Notes: generated by a model not told the origin, from the letters alone. A stretch of DNA of 64,000 nt from Erythrobacter sp. F6033 (GCF_023016005.1 NZ_JALKAZ010000001.1:2294001-2358000), one strand, 5' to 3'; counted from the stretch's first letter, positions 27,729-39,187 are shown. Program-made: numbers and translations.

Positions 27729-28592
27729 ATGGAAGTCAGTCAGGCATCATATCAGATCATCGCGGACCTCTTGGAGGCGCGCACCGGACAGCATTTGACC
27801 GAGAGCCGTCGATGGCGCGTAGGCACGGCATTGTCCGGTGTATTTCGCGAACATGGTATCACGAACGTGGATCAGCTTGTCTGTCTGCTGGATTTACCAA
27901 TGCGAAGTCCAGGCAAACCGGACCTGTCGCAGCAAGTCGTAGAAGCTTTGCTGAATAACGAGACCTATTTCTTCCGCGACAAACCAACCTTTGACCAGCT
28001 TCCAGAAAACATCTTACCGGAGATCGCCGAGCGCCGGAAAGACACGAAACGCATTTCAATCTGGTGCGCGGGCTGCTCAACCGGACAAGAAGTTCATTCG
28101 CTTGCCATGCTCTTTGTGGATTCAGCAGACCGCTGGAAAGACTGGACGATTGAAATTCTGGGCACCGATGTCTCGCACCGAGTCATCAACGCCGCACGCA
28201 ATGGTGTCTATAGCCAGTTCGAAGTTCAACGCGGCCTCGGGATTGCTCAGATGCTGCGTCACTTCGAAGAAACAAGCCAAGGTTGGCAAGTCCACGAAGC
28301 AACCCGGGCTCTATCGCGTTTTCAACAGCACAACTTACTATCGGAACCGCCATCACGTCATCGTTTTGACCTGATCTTATGCCGCAACGTTCTGTTGTAC
28401 TTTGATCAAGCAATGCGCGAACGGGCGTTTTCCAGACTCTCAAGCGCGTTGGCAGATGACGGGGTCTTGATGCTTGGCGCGGGCGAAACGGTAGTAGGCC
28501 AAACAACGGCATTCAGGCCGCTGCCCAAGCGGGCGAGCATGTACACAGTTGAACGAGCCTCCGCTCGCATCCCACACACAGCAGTTTCTTAA
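27729..28592 (+). CDS. cheR: Chemotaxis protein methyltransferase CheR
   Basis: CheR methylates receptor glutamates with SAM, opposing CheB. The 287-residue protein has the N-terminal helical domain, NNETYFFRDKPTFDQLPENI and the SAM-binding WCAGCSTGQEVHSLAM, then the C-terminal CRNVLLYFDQAMRERAFSRL. ATG 27729 follows the cheB stop by 18 bases with AGGA upstream. The operon order cheA-cheW-cheY-cheB-cheR is typical. Confidence 0.92.
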   Translation: MEVSQASYQIIADLLEARTGQHLTESRRWRVGTALSGVFREHGITNVDQLVCLLDLPMRSPGKPDLSQQVVEALLNNETYFFRDKPTFDQLPENILPEIAERRKDTKRISIWCAGCSTGQEVHSLAMLFVDSADRWKDWTIEILGTDVSHRVINAARNGVYSQFEVQRGLGIAQMLRHFEETSQGWQVHEATRALSRFQQHNLLSEPPSRHRFDLILCRNVLLYFDQAMRERAFSRLSSALADDGVLMLGAGETVVGQTTAFRPLPKRASMYTVERASARIPHTAVS

Positions 28593-28690
28593 CCTTAGCT
28601 CAGCTCTCAACTGGCCAAAAACGCGACTTTGACTGGCTTGGTTTACGCTTCGTTAGCCAATGCTCTTTAGGAATCTACGTATAAATTCGG

Positions 28691-30277
28691 ATGTCACGTT
28701 CGCGCGGCATCTTTGGCGTTCGCAAACTACGGGAAGCAGTTGTGCTATCACAGGGAAAGCCTCTTCGATTTTCAAAAGCTGGCTTGGTGCTGACCCCACT
28801 TGCCGTCCTTTCGATTGTCACCGCACTCATCGTGCTTGTGGTGATTGCAAGCGACCAAATCGCTTTCGCCTCGCCGGCAGCTTTGCTCATCGCTGGTTTG
28901 CTCGTTTACGCCGCAACGCTCGTCCTTCTTGGTCGCAATGGCTTCGCCCATATCGAAAAATTGGAAGAGGTCATCGGCCACGATGGCCTCAGCGATTTGC
29001 CAAACCGCCGCAGCTTGCACAGTGATATTGAACAACTTTCCGTCAAAGAAGGCGAAGTCGCACTCGCGCTGATTGATCTGGACTCCTTCAAACAGGTCAA
29101 CGATCACTACGGCCACGCGGTTGGCGATCTATTGATCACACAATGCGCTGAATTGATCAGCGATGTGTGCGGTGACGAAGCCAATTGCTATCGATTGGGC
29201 GGTGATGAATTTGCAGTTGTAATGGGCGGTCAAGCCGCTGGTACAATCCTTGAAGGGATGTGCCGTTCGTTGTTGCAACAGCTTGTCACACCAATCGACA
29301 TTGATGGCCGCGACATCCAGGTTGGTGCCAGCATCGGCCTTGCTCGTTGTGATAACAACAATCGTTTGAGTTCATCGGAAATGCTCCGCCGAAGCGACGT
29401 TGCGATGTATATGTCAAAACGCGGCGGAAAAATGCGGTGCACGTGGTTCAACGAGACATTCGATCAACGCCGTGAAGCTGTTCGCGAGCTTGAAGGAGAC
29501 CTTCGCAAAGGACTTGCCGAAGGTGAGTTCGAACTCGCTTATCAACCGCTTGTTGATGCGAACGAAGGAAGCATCGTCGCCGTTGAAGCTTTGCTCCGCT
29601 GGGAGCGTCAAGACGGCAAGAAAATCGGGCCCAATGTGTTCATTCCTGTCGCCGAGGAAAGCGGCATTATCAACCCGATCGGGCTCTGGGTGCTGCGCAA
29701 GGCGGTCTGCGATGCGATGCGTTGGGGCAATATCTCGCTGTCTGTGAACATCTCGGCAGCACAGCTGCGCAATCCAGAATTCCCAATCAAGCTCGGTGAG
29801 ATTTTGGAAGAGACTGGCTATCCAGCGCACCAGTTGGAGCTTGAGGTGACTGAAACTTGCCTCGTGCTCGATCCGGTGGTTGCTGAGCGCAGTTTGGACG
29901 TGATCCGCGGCTTTGGCGTTCGCATTTCGCTGGATGACTTCGGCACCGGCTACGCATCAATCGGGTTCCTGCGTCAATTCCGGTTTGAGAAACTGAAACT
30001 GGATAGAAGTCTGGTTGTTCAGGCTTGCGAAGACGAAGGCAGCAGAGCGATGATGCTTTCCAGTATCGCACTCGCGCAAGCGCTAAAAATGGGCGTGACC
30101 GCTGAAGGTGTCGAAACGGCTGAACAAGCTGACATGGTTCGGCTCGCCGGTGCAGATCAAATTCAAGGGTGGCTCTACTACAAAGCCATGCCTGCTGAAG
30201 AGGTCGATCGATTGATCAATCAACAGAACGAGGCAGCGAATCCTGTCGAAGCATTAAAGGGGGGGCAGGCCGCATGA
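28691..30277 (+). CDS. Membrane-bound GGDEF/EAL protein (cyclic di-GMP synthase/phosphodiesterase)
   Basis: A 528-residue cyclic di-GMP protein. Two membrane helices (about 31-53 and 60-80) anchor it with a very short external loop. The GGDEF motif at 170-174 is intact ([11 protein letters not shown]), so cyclase activity is possible; no RxxD inhibitory site is seen before it. The EAL domain has EAL at 299-301 (VEALLRW), LELEVTETC and [18 protein letters not shown], so phosphodiesterase activity is possible too. It sits between cheR and the receptor genes, so it may link chemotaxis to motile/sessile decisions. The stop overlaps the next start (ATGA). Confidence 0.88.
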   Translation: MSRSRGIFGVRKLREAVVLSQGKPLRFSKAGLVLTPLAVLSIVTALIVLVVIASDQIAFASPAALLIAGLLVYAATLVLLGRNGFAHIEKLEEVIGHDGLSDLPNRRSLHSDIEQLSVKEGEVALALIDLDSFKQVNDHYGHAVGDLLITQCAELISDVCGDEANCYRLGGDEFAVVMGGQAAGTILEGMCRSLLQQLVTPIDIDGRDIQVGASIGLARCDNNNRLSSSEMLRRSDVAMYMSKRGGKMRCTWFNETFDQRREAVRELEGDLRKGLAEGEFELAYQPLVDANEGSIVAVEALLRWERQDGKKIGPNVFIPVAEESGIINPIGLWVLRKAVCDAMRWGNISLSVNISAAQLRNPEFPIKLGEILEETGYPAHQLELEVTETCLVLDPVVAERSLDVIRGFGVRISLDDFGTGYASIGFLRQFRFEKLKLDRSLVVQACEDEGSRAMMLSSIALAQALKMGVTAEGVETAEQADMVRLAGADQIQGWLYYKAMPAEEVDRLINQQNEAANPVEALKGGQAA

Positions 30278-31740
30278 GCGAACTGCAGCAAATTTCTGTC
30301 GAAGACGAAACCAGCGCGATTGAAGCGGCCACGCCAAACTCGCACGAACCGAGCGCCGATGCGCATCGGTATGATCAGGACGTTGGCCTTGTCACAAACA
30401 GTTTCCGGCGCCTTGGAACGATGGCAAAACTCTTGCTGACAGTTGGTGCTCCGCTTTCGCTGGTAATCCTGACCGCGGCATTCTCATTTGTTTTGCTAGG
30501 CGATGTTTCGCATCATCTGAAGGCAGGCGATGCGGCATCTATCGCCAAAGCTTCTGCCGAGGCGGATATGCTCCGCTACATTCTGATTGGCTCCGTCGCT
30601 GTTGGTGTTGGGCTAACACTGGTGCTTTTTTCAATAATTCGAACCGATATCGTCCGCACCTCACGGCAGCTCATCGATTGTCTTCAGCGGATTTCGCAAG
30701 GCCAGAGCGACATCGTTGTGCCCCACCGGGATCGCATCGATGAATATGGCGTTCTGGGCAATGAGATCGAAGAAATTCGTCTCGCCAGTATTCAGCTCGC
30801 ACGGCTTAATACCGAACGTGCAGATCGCGCGACATTAGAATTGGAAGAACAGACCCGGCTGCAATTGCAGCGCGAAGAATCGCAAATGGAACGCGAAGCG
30901 GCGTTGCGCGACCTTGCCAATCAATTCGAGCGCACCGTTGGCGATGTCGTCAGCGGCGTTGCGTCGGCATCTTCTCAACTTCAAACCACATCGACCATGA
31001 TGGCCAGCTCTGCCGAACAGGGCAGCGAACGCACAAATGAAGTCGCCGTGGCAATGCGCGAAGCAAACACAGGCGCCACAGCAGCTGCGGCCGCAAGCGA
31101 TGAATTCGCGATGTCGATCGGCGAAATCAGCCGGCAGGCTGCATCGTCAGCGGAACTCGCGCGGCGCGCCACAGAATCCGCGAACGAGGCCGACCAGACC
31201 ATTTCCGCATTGGCGGATTCAGCGGATCAGGTTGGGCAAATTGTCGAATTGATTCAGACGATCGCGCAGCGCACCAACCTTTTGGCGCTTAACGCATCTA
31301 TCGAAGCAGCTCGGGGCGGAGAAGCTGGCCGCGGTTTTGCAGTTGTTGCAAGCGAAGTGAAAGAACTCGCGATGCAGACCAGCCGTGCGACCGAGCAGGT
31401 CGGTGAGCAAATCCGTTCGATGCAAGACACGACAGGTGCCAGTGTCTCAGCCTTGCGATCCATCTCGAACCAAGTTCAAGAGCTTGAAACAACGGCTGTC
31501 TCAATTGCTAGCGCAGTTGATCAGCAATCCGTCGCAGGTCAGGATCTTGCTCGCAGTATTGATCTGGCCGCACGCGGGACCGAACAGGTTGCTGGTCACA
31601 TTGACGAAGTTCACCAGCTATCGCTGTCAACAGGTTCGGCTGCCAGCCAAGTGCTTTCGAGCGCTACCGATCTTGAAGAACAAGCCACCACCTTGCGCAG
31701 TCATGTGAATGAATTCCTCGGCAGCATTCGCGCCGGATAA
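30274..31740 (+). CDS. Methyl-accepting chemotaxis protein with minimal periplasmic part
   Basis: A 488-residue receptor. Two close hydrophobic segments ([20 protein letters not shown] and [20 protein letters not shown]) leave only about 30 residues outside the membrane, so there is no recognisable sensor domain; it may sense through the membrane region or signal through partners. A HAMP-like region and the signalling hairpin follow ([40 protein letters not shown]). No C-terminal CheR/CheB pentapeptide is seen. Overlaps the GGDEF/EAL gene by four bases. Its signalling half is nearly the same as that of the next gene. Confidence 0.9.
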   Translation: MSELQQISVEDETSAIEAATPNSHEPSADAHRYDQDVGLVTNSFRRLGTMAKLLLTVGAPLSLVILTAAFSFVLLGDVSHHLKAGDAASIAKASAEADMLRYILIGSVAVGVGLTLVLFSIIRTDIVRTSRQLIDCLQRISQGQSDIVVPHRDRIDEYGVLGNEIEEIRLASIQLARLNTERADRATLELEEQTRLQLQREESQMEREAALRDLANQFERTVGDVVSGVASASSQLQTTSTMMASSAEQGSERTNEVAVAMREANTGATAAAAASDEFAMSIGEISRQAASSAELARRATESANEADQTISALADSADQVGQIVELIQTIAQRTNLLALNASIEAARGGEAGRGFAVVASEVKELAMQTSRATEQVGEQIRSMQDTTGASVSALRSISNQVQELETTAVSIASAVDQQSVAGQDLARSIDLAARGTEQVAGHIDEVHQLSLSTGSAASQVLSSATDLEEQATTLRSHVNEFLGSIRAG

Positions 31741-31840
31741 CTGCCGTTTGCGGTCATATTCCGATGCCGCTGGAAAGGTTTTGGAAAGCATTCTCGTTCA
31801 GGAATAGCCGTAGAGCTTTTCCGGACAGGGTACGTCGTCA

Positions 31841-33700
31841 ATGAATATGATCAGCAATCGGGATCAGCGGGAAGAATTTGCCGTCCCTGATTATGTCACC
31901 GAGCTTGAGGCCGATTTTAAGGCCGAAGGCGGGCATGCAGATTCTCCAACAGCTCCACCGAGCTTTCTCGATCGCTTCACATGGTTCGGCAATCTTAGCA
32001 TTAGAGGCAAGATCCACGCCGTCTTCGGCACCTTTTTCGGTGTCTGCTTCGCAATGACGCTAGTGCTGACACTGGGCATGAGCGAGCTTCTTGTCCGGTA
32101 TCAGGCATCTACTGATGTGAACGCTGGGGTGGTGGCTGCGGTAGAGTTCCGTGGTGCGACCGGAGAGCTACGCTACAACACAGTTAGAACCATTTTCGGC
32201 GGAGAAGGCGACGCGTTTCAACGACAAAGCGAAACGTTCGAAGCCGCGCAGCAACAGCTCGGCGAACTTGAAACAATAATCCAGAAGCATGCACCGCAGC
32301 TTTCTGGGCGTCTCAATGACACGCGCGCAAACTTGGCTGAATACAACGCAACATTTGTGGCTTTGACCGAGCGGCTTGGTCCGCAAGGGCGCAGCCCCGA
32401 AGTGACCGCCCTCGCCTATCAATTGTCCGAACAGGGCGACGATCTCTATTCTCAGGCGGATCGCTTTGCCCAAGACCTTTCGGTGTTCGGTTCGGATATC
32501 AAACAGACGGGTCTCGACTACTTTTACACCATGATCGCCATTGTCATCGCGCTTGGTCTGATAGGTGTGCTCATTCTGCTCGCCGGCTTGAACTACCTGT
32601 CGGGTGGTTTCTCAAGCACCCTGTCGGAGATCAGCACGGCCATGAAACGGCTTTCCAAGGGAGACCGCAGCTTCGAAATTTCTGGGCGCCAAAGCCAAGA
32701 CGAGATCGGGGATATGCTTCAATCATTGACCCTGTTCAAACGAGCCAGCCAACAGATGGAGGTCTGGGCCAGCGAGCGCGCAGAGCGAGCGGATGCTGAA
32801 ATTCGCGCGCAGCTGGATCGCGCGCGCGAGCAAGAGGAAGCCCAAGAGCGCAAAGCCAATCTGTTAGCTGATATCGCAAGGCAGCTTGAACAGTCTGTCG
32901 GCGAAATTGTCGATCGGGTCACAACGGCATCGACCGAATTGAATACGACCGCGTCGCAAATGAAGGACGTTGCGGAACATACCAGTCTGCGCACCAATGA
33001 ACTGTCGCAGGACATGGCGGAGGCCAATGCAGGAGCCACCTCTGCAGCAGCCGCCAGCGACGAATTCGCTCTTTCCATCAACGAAATCAGCCGTCAGGCC
33101 ACGTCATCCAGCGAACTTGCACGGCTGGCGAGCGATGCGACAGAGGAAGCCGACACAACAATCTCCGCACTGTCAGATTCCGCCGATCAGGTTGGACAGA
33201 TTGTCGAATTGATTCAGACGATCGCGCAGCGCACCAACCTTCTGGCGCTTAACGCATCTATCGAAGCAGCGCGCGGCGGCGAGGCCGGCCGAGGCTTTGC
33301 AGTCGTCGCAAGCGAAGTAAAAGAACTTGCGATGCAAACCAGCCGCGCGACCGAGCAAGTCGCAGATCAGATTCGCGCGATGCAGAACACAACTGGCGCG
33401 AGTGTTTCAGCACTGCGATCGATTGCCGACCAAGTCAGAGAGCTTGAAACTTCAGCCGTTTCCATCGCCAGCGCTGTGGATCAGCAATCCGTAGCCGGTC
33501 AGGATCTGGCCCGCAGCATCGATCTTGCCGCACGAGGCACAGAGAAAGTTGCAGGTCACGTTGATGATGTAAGGGAGCTTTCGCTTTCAACTGGCACCGC
33601 CGCGAGTCAGGTACTGAGCAGCGCGAATGACCTCGAGAAGCAAGCCAGCATCCTTGATCAACAGATCGACGCATTCGTAGCGCAAGTGCGCGAGCGGTAA
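31841..33700 (+). CDS. Methyl-accepting chemotaxis protein with periplasmic helical sensor domain
   Basis: A 619-residue receptor. The first membrane segment ([20 protein letters not shown]) is followed by about 150 periplasmic residues of helical type, probably a four-helix-bundle sensor, then the second segment ([20 protein letters not shown]), a HAMP domain and the signalling domain with [21 protein letters not shown] hydrophilic N-terminal leader of about 60 residues is long for the family. Ends the chemotaxis group; the following 167 bases carry a possible GAGCGGC/GCCGCTC hairpin. Confidence 0.9.
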   Translation: MNMISNRDQREEFAVPDYVTELEADFKAEGGHADSPTAPPSFLDRFTWFGNLSIRGKIHAVFGTFFGVCFAMTLVLTLGMSELLVRYQASTDVNAGVVAAVEFRGATGELRYNTVRTIFGGEGDAFQRQSETFEAAQQQLGELETIIQKHAPQLSGRLNDTRANLAEYNATFVALTERLGPQGRSPEVTALAYQLSEQGDDLYSQADRFAQDLSVFGSDIKQTGLDYFYTMIAIVIALGLIGVLILLAGLNYLSGGFSSTLSEISTAMKRLSKGDRSFEISGRQSQDEIGDMLQSLTLFKRASQQMEVWASERAERADAEIRAQLDRAREQEEAQERKANLLADIARQLEQSVGEIVDRVTTASTELNTTASQMKDVAEHTSLRTNELSQDMAEANAGATSAAAASDEFALSINEISRQATSSSELARLASDATEEADTTISALSDSADQVGQIVELIQTIAQRTNLLALNASIEAARGGEAGRGFAVVASEVKELAMQTSRATEQVADQIRAMQNTTGASVSALRSIADQVRELETSAVSIASAVDQQSVAGQDLARSIDLAARGTEKVAGHVDDVRELSLSTGTAASQVLSSANDLEKQASILDQQIDAFVAQVRER

Positions 33701-33867
33701 CGTGATCTTTCGCTGAAACCCGTCGCGCCAGGCCGACCAATTTGGAGCGGCTTTCTTAGACCACGGCCGCTCGCGCCATAACAAGGTTTCCCCGTTCGAG
33801 AACGTTTGCGTGCAAACGGCGCTCAATCATGCATAACTCATCCAGAACACCTGTTTGGGAGAGCATT

Positions 33868-35652
33868 ATGCGTTTCGCGGTCATGTCCACTTTCGCCGCT
33901 ATTGGGTTAGCGGCGACGCCGATTGCGGCGGAAGAGCAAAAGCCGGTCGAGGAGCAAATCGGTTCAGGCGGACGACCGGTCGGTGCGAATTGGTCACGCA
34001 GTCCGGTGATTGCCCCCAATGGTATGGCTGCCACTGCGCATCCACTGGCAACCCAGATCGCACTTGATATCCTCAAAGACGGCGGCACCGCTGTCGATGC
34101 CGCTATTGCTGCAAACGCCGCATTGGGTTTGATGGAACCGACCGGCAACGGGATCGGCGGCGATCTCTATGCGATCATCTACGATCCAAAGACCGACCAG
34201 CTTTATGGCATCAATGGTTCTGGCCGCTCTCCCAAGGGACAAACGCTCGACGATCTTCTCGCCAAGCTGGGCGACCGGACCTCCCTTCCCCCGGTTGGCC
34301 CGTTACCGGTAACAATACCGGGCACGGTCGATGCGTGGTTTGCGATGCATGAAAGGTTTGGCAGGTTGCCGATGAACGATGTCCTCGCGCCGACTGTCTC
34401 TTACGCGCGCGAAGGGCATCCGGTGGCGCCTGTCATCGCCATGTATCTGGAACGCAGCCGTGCCGCTTACAATGCACGTCTCCAGAGCTACGACTTTGAA
34501 TTCGACAATGCCCGCGCGACCTATTTTGAAGGCGATCGCGCTCCCGCAGTTGGCGAAGTGTTCAAGAACCCAGATTTGGCGCAAACACTGGAAACGATTG
34601 GCCGGGACGGACGCGACGCTTTTTACAAGGGTGACCTAGCCAAGATCATGGTGGATTATCTCCAACGTCAGGGCTCTGCCTATACCTTGGACGATTTCGC
34701 CTCGCATTCAAGCGACTGGGTAGAGCCCGCCTGCGCTGAATATCGCGATGGGTTTGAGCTGTGCGAACTTCCGCCGAACGGGCAAGGCTTTGCCGCGCTG
34801 CAAATGGTCAACATCCTGAAGAACGTTGATCTGCGCCAATGGGAACGCGGCAGCCCTGAGGTGATCCATTACATCACCGAAGCAAAGCGGTTGGCCTATG
34901 CCGATGTCGCGCGTTTCTATGCCGACACGGATTTCTTCGGATTTCCAATGGATTTGCTGAGTGAGGAATATGGCCGGGAACGCTTCGCACTGATCGATCC
35001 CAAACGGGCCACAACCGAATTCGGCCCGGGCGAGCCAAAGCTGGAAGGCGAAGGCGACACGACATACCTCACCGTAACAGACAAAGACGGCATGATGGTC
35101 AGCCTGATCCAGTCCAACTATCGCGGCATGGGCGGCGGGCTTGTGCCCGATGGCCTCGGCTTCATGTTTCAGGATCGCGGTGAACTCTTCAGCCTAGATC
35201 CGAATCATCCCAACGCATACGCCCCGAGCAAGCGCCCGTTTCACACGATCATCCCTGCCTTTGTAAAGAAGGATGGCAAGCCATATATGACGTTAGGTCT
35301 GATGGGCGGCGGGATGCAGCCACAGGGGCACATCCAAGTGCTGGTCAATATTGTCGACTACGGCATGAATATCCAAGAAGCTGGCGATGCCGCACGGATA
35401 AACCACGATGGTGGCAGACAACCGACCGAGGCCTTGGGCGGCCCTGCGTCCGACCCTCTCGGCACATTGAATGTCGAACCGGGTATACCCGCCGCGACGG
35501 TCGAGCAATTGCGCGCAATGGGTCACAATGTCCGCGTGGTCAGCAATGGCATTATGTTCGGCGGGTATCAGGCGATTGCCCGCAATCCCGAAACCGGGGT
35601 CCTTTCAGGCGCAACAGAAATGCGCAAAGACGGGCAGGCCGCCGGATATTGA
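33868..35652 (+). CDS. ggt: Gamma-glutamyltransferase, exported
   Basis: GGT cleaves gamma-glutamyl bonds of glutathione and transfers the group in the periplasm. The 594-residue precursor has a signal peptide (residues 1-21), the NTN-hydrolase family start (AATAHPLATQIALDILKDGG), and the maturation site GDTTYLTVTDKDG, with the new N-terminal catalytic Thr398. The C-terminal GLMGGGMQPQGHIQVLVNIV is as in the family. ATG 33868 has GGGAGAG six bases upstream; longer forms add no similarity. Confidence 0.93.
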   Translation: MRFAVMSTFAAIGLAATPIAAEEQKPVEEQIGSGGRPVGANWSRSPVIAPNGMAATAHPLATQIALDILKDGGTAVDAAIAANAALGLMEPTGNGIGGDLYAIIYDPKTDQLYGINGSGRSPKGQTLDDLLAKLGDRTSLPPVGPLPVTIPGTVDAWFAMHERFGRLPMNDVLAPTVSYAREGHPVAPVIAMYLERSRAAYNARLQSYDFEFDNARATYFEGDRAPAVGEVFKNPDLAQTLETIGRDGRDAFYKGDLAKIMVDYLQRQGSAYTLDDFASHSSDWVEPACAEYRDGFELCELPPNGQGFAALQMVNILKNVDLRQWERGSPEVIHYITEAKRLAYADVARFYADTDFFGFPMDLLSEEYGRERFALIDPKRATTEFGPGEPKLEGEGDTTYLTVTDKDGMMVSLIQSNYRGMGGGLVPDGLGFMFQDRGELFSLDPNHPNAYAPSKRPFHTIIPAFVKKDGKPYMTLGLMGGGMQPQGHIQVLVNIVDYGMNIQEAGDAARINHDGGRQPTEALGGPASDPLGTLNVEPGIPAATVEQLRAMGHNVRVVSNGIMFGGYQAIARNPETGVLSGATEMRKDGQAAGY

Positions 35653-35704
35653 ACCTCATCACAACGCGACACAACAAGACCTCAACGAACGAAGGTGCCT
35701 CCCC

Positions 35705-37756
35705 ATGCGACATTTCTGGTTTCCTGCTCTCCTAGTCTCCGGATTGGCTTCCGCAGCGGCGGCTGAAAATGAACCTCGCCTCTTTTCAGCGGAGGATGTC
35801 TTCGAACTGGAATGGGCGGATGAGCCGCAGGTTTCACCTGATGGTCAGCGGGCGGTCTATATCCGCCGCTCGAACGACATTATGGCTGACCGGACGGTGT
35901 CGCAGGTCTGGCTCGTCAATCTCGACGGGACGCTGCATGAGCCACTGTTGGCCGATGGGAATTCGTACCGTTCGCCGCGCTGGTCACCGGACGGCAATCG
36001 GCTCGCTTATATAGGCCGAGTAGATGGGCGATCTGCACTGCACGTCCACTATTTGCAATCGGGCAGAACCGCGCTGATCGGCTCGTTCGAAGAATCTCCG
36101 AGCGGCCTCACTTGGTCACCCGACGGTCAATCGCTCGCCTTCTCGATGGCGGTCGAGGCAAAAGGGGAGCAGCTTGTTTCGAAGCCCAAAAAGCCCAAGG
36201 GCGCGAAATGGGCGGAGCCCCCGGTTGTTATCGACCGCGCCCGCTACCGAACCAACGGCTCGGGCTTTCTCGACCTCGCTTACAATCATGTGTTTGTTAT
36301 TCCATCTGAAGGCGGCTCAGCGCGCCAGCTGACATCAGGCGATTTCAATCATGGCGGTTCACTCTCCTTCTCACCAGACGGGACCGAAATCCTGTTTTCC
36401 GCCAATCGCAACGCCGATTGGGAGCTGCAATCCAGAGAATCCGATGTCTTCGCCGTGAATGTCGAGACTGCCGCGCTTAGGCAGCTTACGAAAACGCCTG
36501 GCACAGAAACGAGCCCTACAGTCTCACCAGATGGCAAACGGGTGGCGTATCTAGGCACAGGCAATGAACGCGAGCCGTTCCTTCCAACCAATGTGTTTGT
36601 GATGGACCGCAATGGCAATGGAGTTCGCAACCTTACCGAAGGTCTGGACCGACGGGCCGGTGACATCGATTGGCTTTCAAATAACGAGATCACTTTCTCG
36701 TTCCAGAACCGCGGGTTGAACAATATCGGCGCGGTAAACCTCAGCGGTCAGCGAAGGACTGTTGTCGAAGGTATCGGGGGCACCTCCATCGGCAGACCGT
36801 ATGTCAGTGGCACCTACGACGCGGGCCGAACTGGCGCGGTGGTCTACACCAAAGGTAGCGCGCACCGCCCCGCAGACCTGTATTCATTCAAGAACGGGCG
36901 GACACAGCGGCTCACCTCGCTTAACGAGGATCTATTGGCGCACCGGGACCTCGGTGAAGTCAGTTCGTTCACCTACGCGTCGTCGCTGGACGGACTTGAA
37001 GTGCAAGGTTGGATGATCACCCCTCCGGGTTATGAAGAGGGCAATACCTATCCGCTCATCATCGAAATTCATGGCGGTCCACACCTCGCTTATGGTCCGC
37101 ATTTCTCGGGTGAACTTCAACGCATGGCGGCGGCTGGCTATGTCGTAATTTACGACAACCATCGCGGCTCAATCGGTTATGGCAGCGAATTCGCCAACCT
37201 CCTGAAATACAAGTATTCCAGCCCGGATGACTTCGCCGATCATATGTCGGCGGTTGATTGGGCGATCGACAATGGGTTTGCCGATCCGAAAAACCTGTTC
37301 ATTGCTGGGGGCTCGGCGGGCGGCATTGCAACAGCCTATGCCGTCGGCTTGACCGATCGCTTCAATGCAGCTGTCGCCGCCAAGCCGGTGATCAACTGGG
37401 TCTCGAAAGTCCTCACCGCTGACAGCTATATCGGCCAGATTGCCAATCAGTTTCCCGGTCCGCCATGGGAGCATCTGGAGCATTATTGGCAGCGTTCACC
37501 GCTATCATTGGTCGGCAACGTCAAAACACCGACGATGCTGATCACAGGCGAAGTTGATTATCGCACACCGATCTCGGAAACCGAGCAATTCTATCAGGCG
37601 CTCCAGCTGCTACGCGTGCCCAGCGCGATGATCAGGATTCCTGGCTCCAATCATGGCATCGCCAGTCGCCCGTCGCGATTGAATGCCAAGACAGACTACA
37701 CCCTCGCTTGGTTTGAAAAGTACAAAGCAGAAGCGGGCGATAGCGAGGAGCAGTAA
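35705..37756 (+). CDS. S9 family prolyl oligopeptidase, exported
   Basis: A 683-residue serine peptidase with a signal peptide (FPALLVSGLASAAAAE), a beta-propeller part with TolB-like repeats (SPDGQRAVYIRRSN, SPDGNRLAYIGR, SPDGKRVAYLGTG) and the C-terminal alpha/beta hydrolase. The catalytic serine is residue 537 (AGGSAGG), with Asp in GEVDYRTPISE and His in GSNHGIASRP. The family cuts peptides after proline or as an acylaminoacyl peptidase. The ATG chosen gives the signal peptide; longer readings overlap ggt. It follows ggt by 52 bases and may share a transcript; both are peptide-handling exported enzymes. Confidence 0.88.
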   Translation: MRHFWFPALLVSGLASAAAAENEPRLFSAEDVFELEWADEPQVSPDGQRAVYIRRSNDIMADRTVSQVWLVNLDGTLHEPLLADGNSYRSPRWSPDGNRLAYIGRVDGRSALHVHYLQSGRTALIGSFEESPSGLTWSPDGQSLAFSMAVEAKGEQLVSKPKKPKGAKWAEPPVVIDRARYRTNGSGFLDLAYNHVFVIPSEGGSARQLTSGDFNHGGSLSFSPDGTEILFSANRNADWELQSRESDVFAVNVETAALRQLTKTPGTETSPTVSPDGKRVAYLGTGNEREPFLPTNVFVMDRNGNGVRNLTEGLDRRAGDIDWLSNNEITFSFQNRGLNNIGAVNLSGQRRTVVEGIGGTSIGRPYVSGTYDAGRTGAVVYTKGSAHRPADLYSFKNGRTQRLTSLNEDLLAHRDLGEVSSFTYASSLDGLEVQGWMITPPGYEEGNTYPLIIEIHGGPHLAYGPHFSGELQRMAAAGYVVIYDNHRGSIGYGSEFANLLKYKYSSPDDFADHMSAVDWAIDNGFADPKNLFIAGGSAGGIATAYAVGLTDRFNAAVAAKPVINWVSKVLTADSYIGQIANQFPGPPWEHLEHYWQRSPLSLVGNVKTPTMLITGEVDYRTPISETEQFYQALQLLRVPSAMIRIPGSNHGIASRPSRLNAKTDYTLAWFEKYKAEAGDSEEQ

Positions 37757-37852
37757 TCTCGGCCGCGCAACCTCTGCATCAAAAAAAGCTCTCACAGTTC
37801 TGCGATACTGCTAGAAGACGCCAGAATTGATACACTCGCTCACGGAGCCGCT

Positions 37853-39187
37853 ATGAAAGCCTTGCCAAATACGAGCCGCCGCCAGTTTCTGGCCTCAACC
37901 GGATCAGCGTTCGCCGCGCTTCTCGCGAGTGGATGTATGACACGCGGTGCTGCGCTCGCCCCGCAGGGCATATCGACATCAGGTTACGGCCCGCTGCAGC
38001 CCGATCCGTCCGGCATGCTGGATCTTCCCGAAGGCTTTTCCTATCGCGTTCTATCCAGCCTTGGCGACGCGATGAGCGATGGTGGAACGGTCCCTGACAA
38101 AGCAGATGGTATGGGCTGTCTCGACATTGGTAATGGCGAAATCGTGCTGGTGCGTAACCACGAACTGATACCGAGCGATGATGCCGGCGGTCCAATCGCG
38201 AAAGGGTTTGGAACGCATAACGGGAAAATTGTTCCGGGCGGCACAACCAACATTGTGCTCGACGCTGCGACCTTGGAGGTCAAACGACAATTCAGGACAT
38301 TGGGCGGGACCATCCGCAATTGTTCCGGCGGCGTTACCCCATGGGGAAGCTGGATCACATGTGAGGAGGCACCCACCGGCCCGGGCCAGCGTTATGGTGA
38401 TGGATTGGCCGTCAATCACGGTTGGGCCTTTGAAATCCCCGGCAATGCCACCGGTCTGGTTGATCCGGAGCCGCTACGCGCAATGGGCCGGTTCAACCAC
38501 GAAGCTGCCTGTGTCGATCCCGAAACAGGCTATGTCTATCAGACCGAAGACCGTGACAACGGCGTGCTGTATCGGTTCCTGCCCAAAACGCCCAGTAAGC
38601 TATCAGACGGCGGGCGTCTGCAAGCCATGGTTATTGAAGGCCTTACCGATACCCGCAATTGGAACGGTGCAGTCATGCCGGTACGCCAGACATTCAATGT
38701 CCAATGGGTTGATCTGGATAATGTCGAGGCTCCTGAAGACGATTTACGTAGCCGCGCCGCTGGGCAAGGCGCCGCACTGATTGCGCGGGGCGAAGGCCTC
38801 CATATGGGAAAGAACGACTTCTATTTCTGCTCCACCAGTGGCGGAGCGGCCAATCTCGGCCAGATATTCCGGTTCATTCCTGGCCGCGGAACGGCAACGG
38901 ATCAGGTTGAACTGTTCTTCGAAAGCGAAAGCAAGGAGCAGTTCGATTACGGTGACAATCTGTGCGTTGCACCGAACGGCCACCTGCTTGTGTGCGAAGA
39001 CCAATACACCGATGTCGTCGACAACCACATTCGCGGCATCACCCCTGATGGCAGGCCCTATGACTTTGCACGCCTTAGAATGCAGACCGAATTGGCCGGG
39101 GGGTGTTTCTCTCCCGATGGCAAATGGTTCTTTGTAAACGCATATGCGCCGACACGAACATTGGCGATCAAGGGCCCTTGGGCATAG
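37853..39187 (+). CDS. PhoX/DUF839 family phosphatase, Tat-exported
   Basis: A 444-residue protein with a twin-arginine signal (TSRRQFLASTGSAFAALLA) and a possible lipobox Cys (LASGC). The rest is the PhoX/DUF839 fold: EIVLVRNHELIPSDDAGG, CSGGVTPWGSWITCEE, FNHEAACVDPETGYVYQTED, CVAPNGHLLVCEDQ. PhoX alkaline phosphatases use calcium and iron; in DUF839 relatives the activity is not always shown, so the substrate is inferred. The long ORF is followed by the tRNA-Leu gene, 158 bases downstream. Confidence 0.85.
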   Translation: MKALPNTSRRQFLASTGSAFAALLASGCMTRGAALAPQGISTSGYGPLQPDPSGMLDLPEGFSYRVLSSLGDAMSDGGTVPDKADGMGCLDIGNGEIVLVRNHELIPSDDAGGPIAKGFGTHNGKIVPGGTTNIVLDAATLEVKRQFRTLGGTIRNCSGGVTPWGSWITCEEAPTGPGQRYGDGLAVNHGWAFEIPGNATGLVDPEPLRAMGRFNHEAACVDPETGYVYQTEDRDNGVLYRFLPKTPSKLSDGGRLQAMVIEGLTDTRNWNGAVMPVRQTFNVQWVDLDNVEAPEDDLRSRAAGQGAALIARGEGLHMGKNDFYFCSTSGGAANLGQIFRFIPGRGTATDQVELFFESESKEQFDYGDNLCVAPNGHLLVCEDQYTDVVDNHIRGITPDGRPYDFARLRMQTELAGGCFSPDGKWFFVNAYAPTRTLAIKGPWA

